A DNA stretch of 64,000 bases from Stutzerimonas kunmingensis (GTDB taxonomy: Bacteria; Pseudomonadota; Gammaproteobacteria; Pseudomonadales; Pseudomonadaceae). The notes under the pieces are model-generated. The model ran no database searches. It was not told the origin of the DNA and saw nothing but the letters and a program-made list of their open reading frames with translations. Both the position numbers and the translations under genes were made by a program. Shown here piece after piece: positions 63,075 to 64,000 of this stretch; positions within the stretch are counted from its first letter, which is position 1; each line of letters opens with the position of its first letter. Where the stretch lies: assembly GCF_900114065.1 (NCBI RefSeq), contig NZ_FORS01000002.1, positions 682,001 through 746,000 on the forward strand. The letters run 5' to 3'.

Positions 63075-64000
63075 ATGTTCAACAAGAACCTGAAACGAGA
63101 ACTGGCTGAATTGCGCGAGGAAGCCGCAATCAATCAGCAGATCAAGAACTCGTTGTACAGTGAGATGATGGTCCTGGAACTGGACCCGCAAGGACGCATT
63201 CAGCACGCCAACGAGCTGTTCCTCAGCGAAATGGGTTATCGCCGCGACGATCTGATCGGCCGCGCCGTCGACGACTTCTTCAGCCAGCAGTTTCGTACCG
63301 AACCGAACTACACACGCCTCAAGACCGCCATGCAGCGCGCCGAGCATCACAGAGGCGCCTACCGATTGCTGCGGGTCGACGGCAAGGAAGCCTGGTTGCG
63401 CTCGATCTGGCAGCCGATCAAGGGCTCGGATGGCACGTTGCACCACTACACCCTGTGCGCCACTAACCTGACACGAACCATCGAAACCTCGCGCGAACAC
63501 GAGAGCGTGGTCAACGCGCTGCTGCGCTCCACCGCGGTGATCGAGTTCGACCTCGGCGGGCATGTCATCACCGCCAACCAGCGCTTTCTCGACGGCATGG
63601 GCTACCGCCTCGAGCAGATCAACGGCAAGCACCACCGCATGTTCTGTGAACGGGAGGAAAGCGAGTCGCCGGCCTATCGCGAATTCTGGGCTAGCCTCAA
63701 CCGTGGCGAGTACATCGCCGAACGCTTCAAGCGTATCGATGCCCACGGTCAGACCGTCTGGCTCGAGGCATCCTACAACCCGGTGCTCGATGCCTACGGC
63801 AAGCTGTACAAGGTGATCAAGTTCGCCACCGTCATCACCGATCAGGTCAACCGGGAGATGGCCGTGGCCGACGCCGCAACGATTGCCTACGACACCTCGC
63901 AGCACACCGACCTCAGTGCCCAGCGCGGCGCGCAAGTGGTCCAGCAGACGGTCGAGGTGATGCATCGCATCGCCCAGCAGATGCAGGAAGCCTCCGACGG
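63075..64000 (+). CDS. Chemoreceptor with two PAS domains, no membrane segment (partial)
   Basis: The first 308 residues of a protein that runs off the window. An N-terminal coiled coil (FNKNLKRELAELREEAAINQ) leads to PAS domain 1 (about 25-135) and PAS domain 2 (about 148-258), each with the GxxH/N pocket pattern of Aer-like sensors, then the start of a signalling helix (AAQRGAQVVQQTVEVMHRI-like). No transmembrane segment is seen, so it is probably a cytoplasmic, redox- or energy-sensing receptor. Placed next to the alcohol-oxidation genes it might guide energy taxis; that is inference. Confidence 0.85.
   Translation, partial: MFNKNLKRELAELREEAAINQQIKNSLYSEMMVLELDPQGRIQHANELFLSEMGYRRDDLIGRAVDDFFSQQFRTEPNYTRLKTAMQRAEHHRGAYRLLRVDGKEAWLRSIWQPIKGSDGTLHHYTLCATNLTRTIETSREHESVVNALLRSTAVIEFDLGGHVITANQRFLDGMGYRLEQINGKHHRMFCEREESESPAYREFWASLNRGEYIAERFKRIDAHGQTVWLEASYNPVLDAYGKLYKVIKFATVITDQVNREMAVADAATIAYDTSQHTDLSAQRGAQVVQQTVEVMHRIAQQMQEASD

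Overview
The window is a 64 kb, GC-rich, gene-dense piece of a gammaproteobacterial chromosome, almost certainly a Pseudomonas-group organism and most like the Stutzerimonas (P. stutzeri) branch. The reasons are Pseudomonas-specific genes (fimL, cti, the lysine decarboxylase ldcA, the NppA1A2BCD-type peptide transporter followed by fabI, and a paired Ca/lanthanide PQQ alcohol dehydrogenase cluster) and a gene order which, as I recall it, follows the PAO1 block PA1806-PA1847 in reverse from nfuA (about 6 kb) to fabI (about 51 kb). I see no insertion sequence, prophage, integron, CRISPR array, tRNA or rRNA. Both window edges cut through chemoreceptor genes.

Layout. 0-6 kb: chemoreceptor tail, small conserved proteins, a DUF421 membrane protein with a zinc ribbon, topoisomerase IB, then a leftward pair consisting of a REC-CheC response regulator and a PAS-GGDEF diguanylate cyclase. 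5.6-12.5 kb: nfuA (with a probable IscR operator), the periplasmic cis/trans fatty-acid isomerase cti, and metH. 12.5-18 kb: an accessory stretch with an acyltransferase, a pnuC/NadR-type kinase pair, an EamA exporter, a DUF1883 protein and an MFS transporter. 18-24 kb: an RlmN-like radical SAM methylase, a leucine-rich-repeat protein kinase with two small membrane proteins behind it, sulfite reductase cysI with its DUF934 partner, and two 33-codon genes, one of them a single-span membrane protein.

24-31 kb: acuI/yhdH-type reductase, sohB, then a histidine phosphatase, SCP2 protein, ACAD10/11-type phosphotransferase and SDR that look like a lipid or hydroxy-acid catabolic group. 31-39 kb: a leftward run of methyltransferase, rnhA, dnaQ, ldcA, a dienoyl-CoA isomerase-like enzyme, fimL and nudC. 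39-51 kb: gloB, mltD, an HDOD-GAF protein, and the five-gene ABC transporter for (nucleosidyl-)peptides with overlapping or closely spaced genes, ending in fabI.

51-63 kb: an SDR and an AraC regulator, then the quinoprotein alcohol-oxidation region. It holds one PQQ dehydrogenase with the lanthanide-type second Asp (pedH) and one with Ser at that place (exaA, Ca type). Between them lie a cytochrome c, a periplasmic binding protein, a fused SoxYZ-like carrier, a zinc metallohydrolase and an orphan ABC-type binding protein. The two divergent promoter regions share a 14-base element (CTCCTCCCTTGGTA) placed almost the same distance, 107 and 110 bases, from the start codons of pedH and of the cytochrome c gene. 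This cluster, with its poorly understood SoxYZ/metallohydrolase relay, is the most system-like part of the window. All family assignments rest on reading motifs and on memory of the families; no database search was run.
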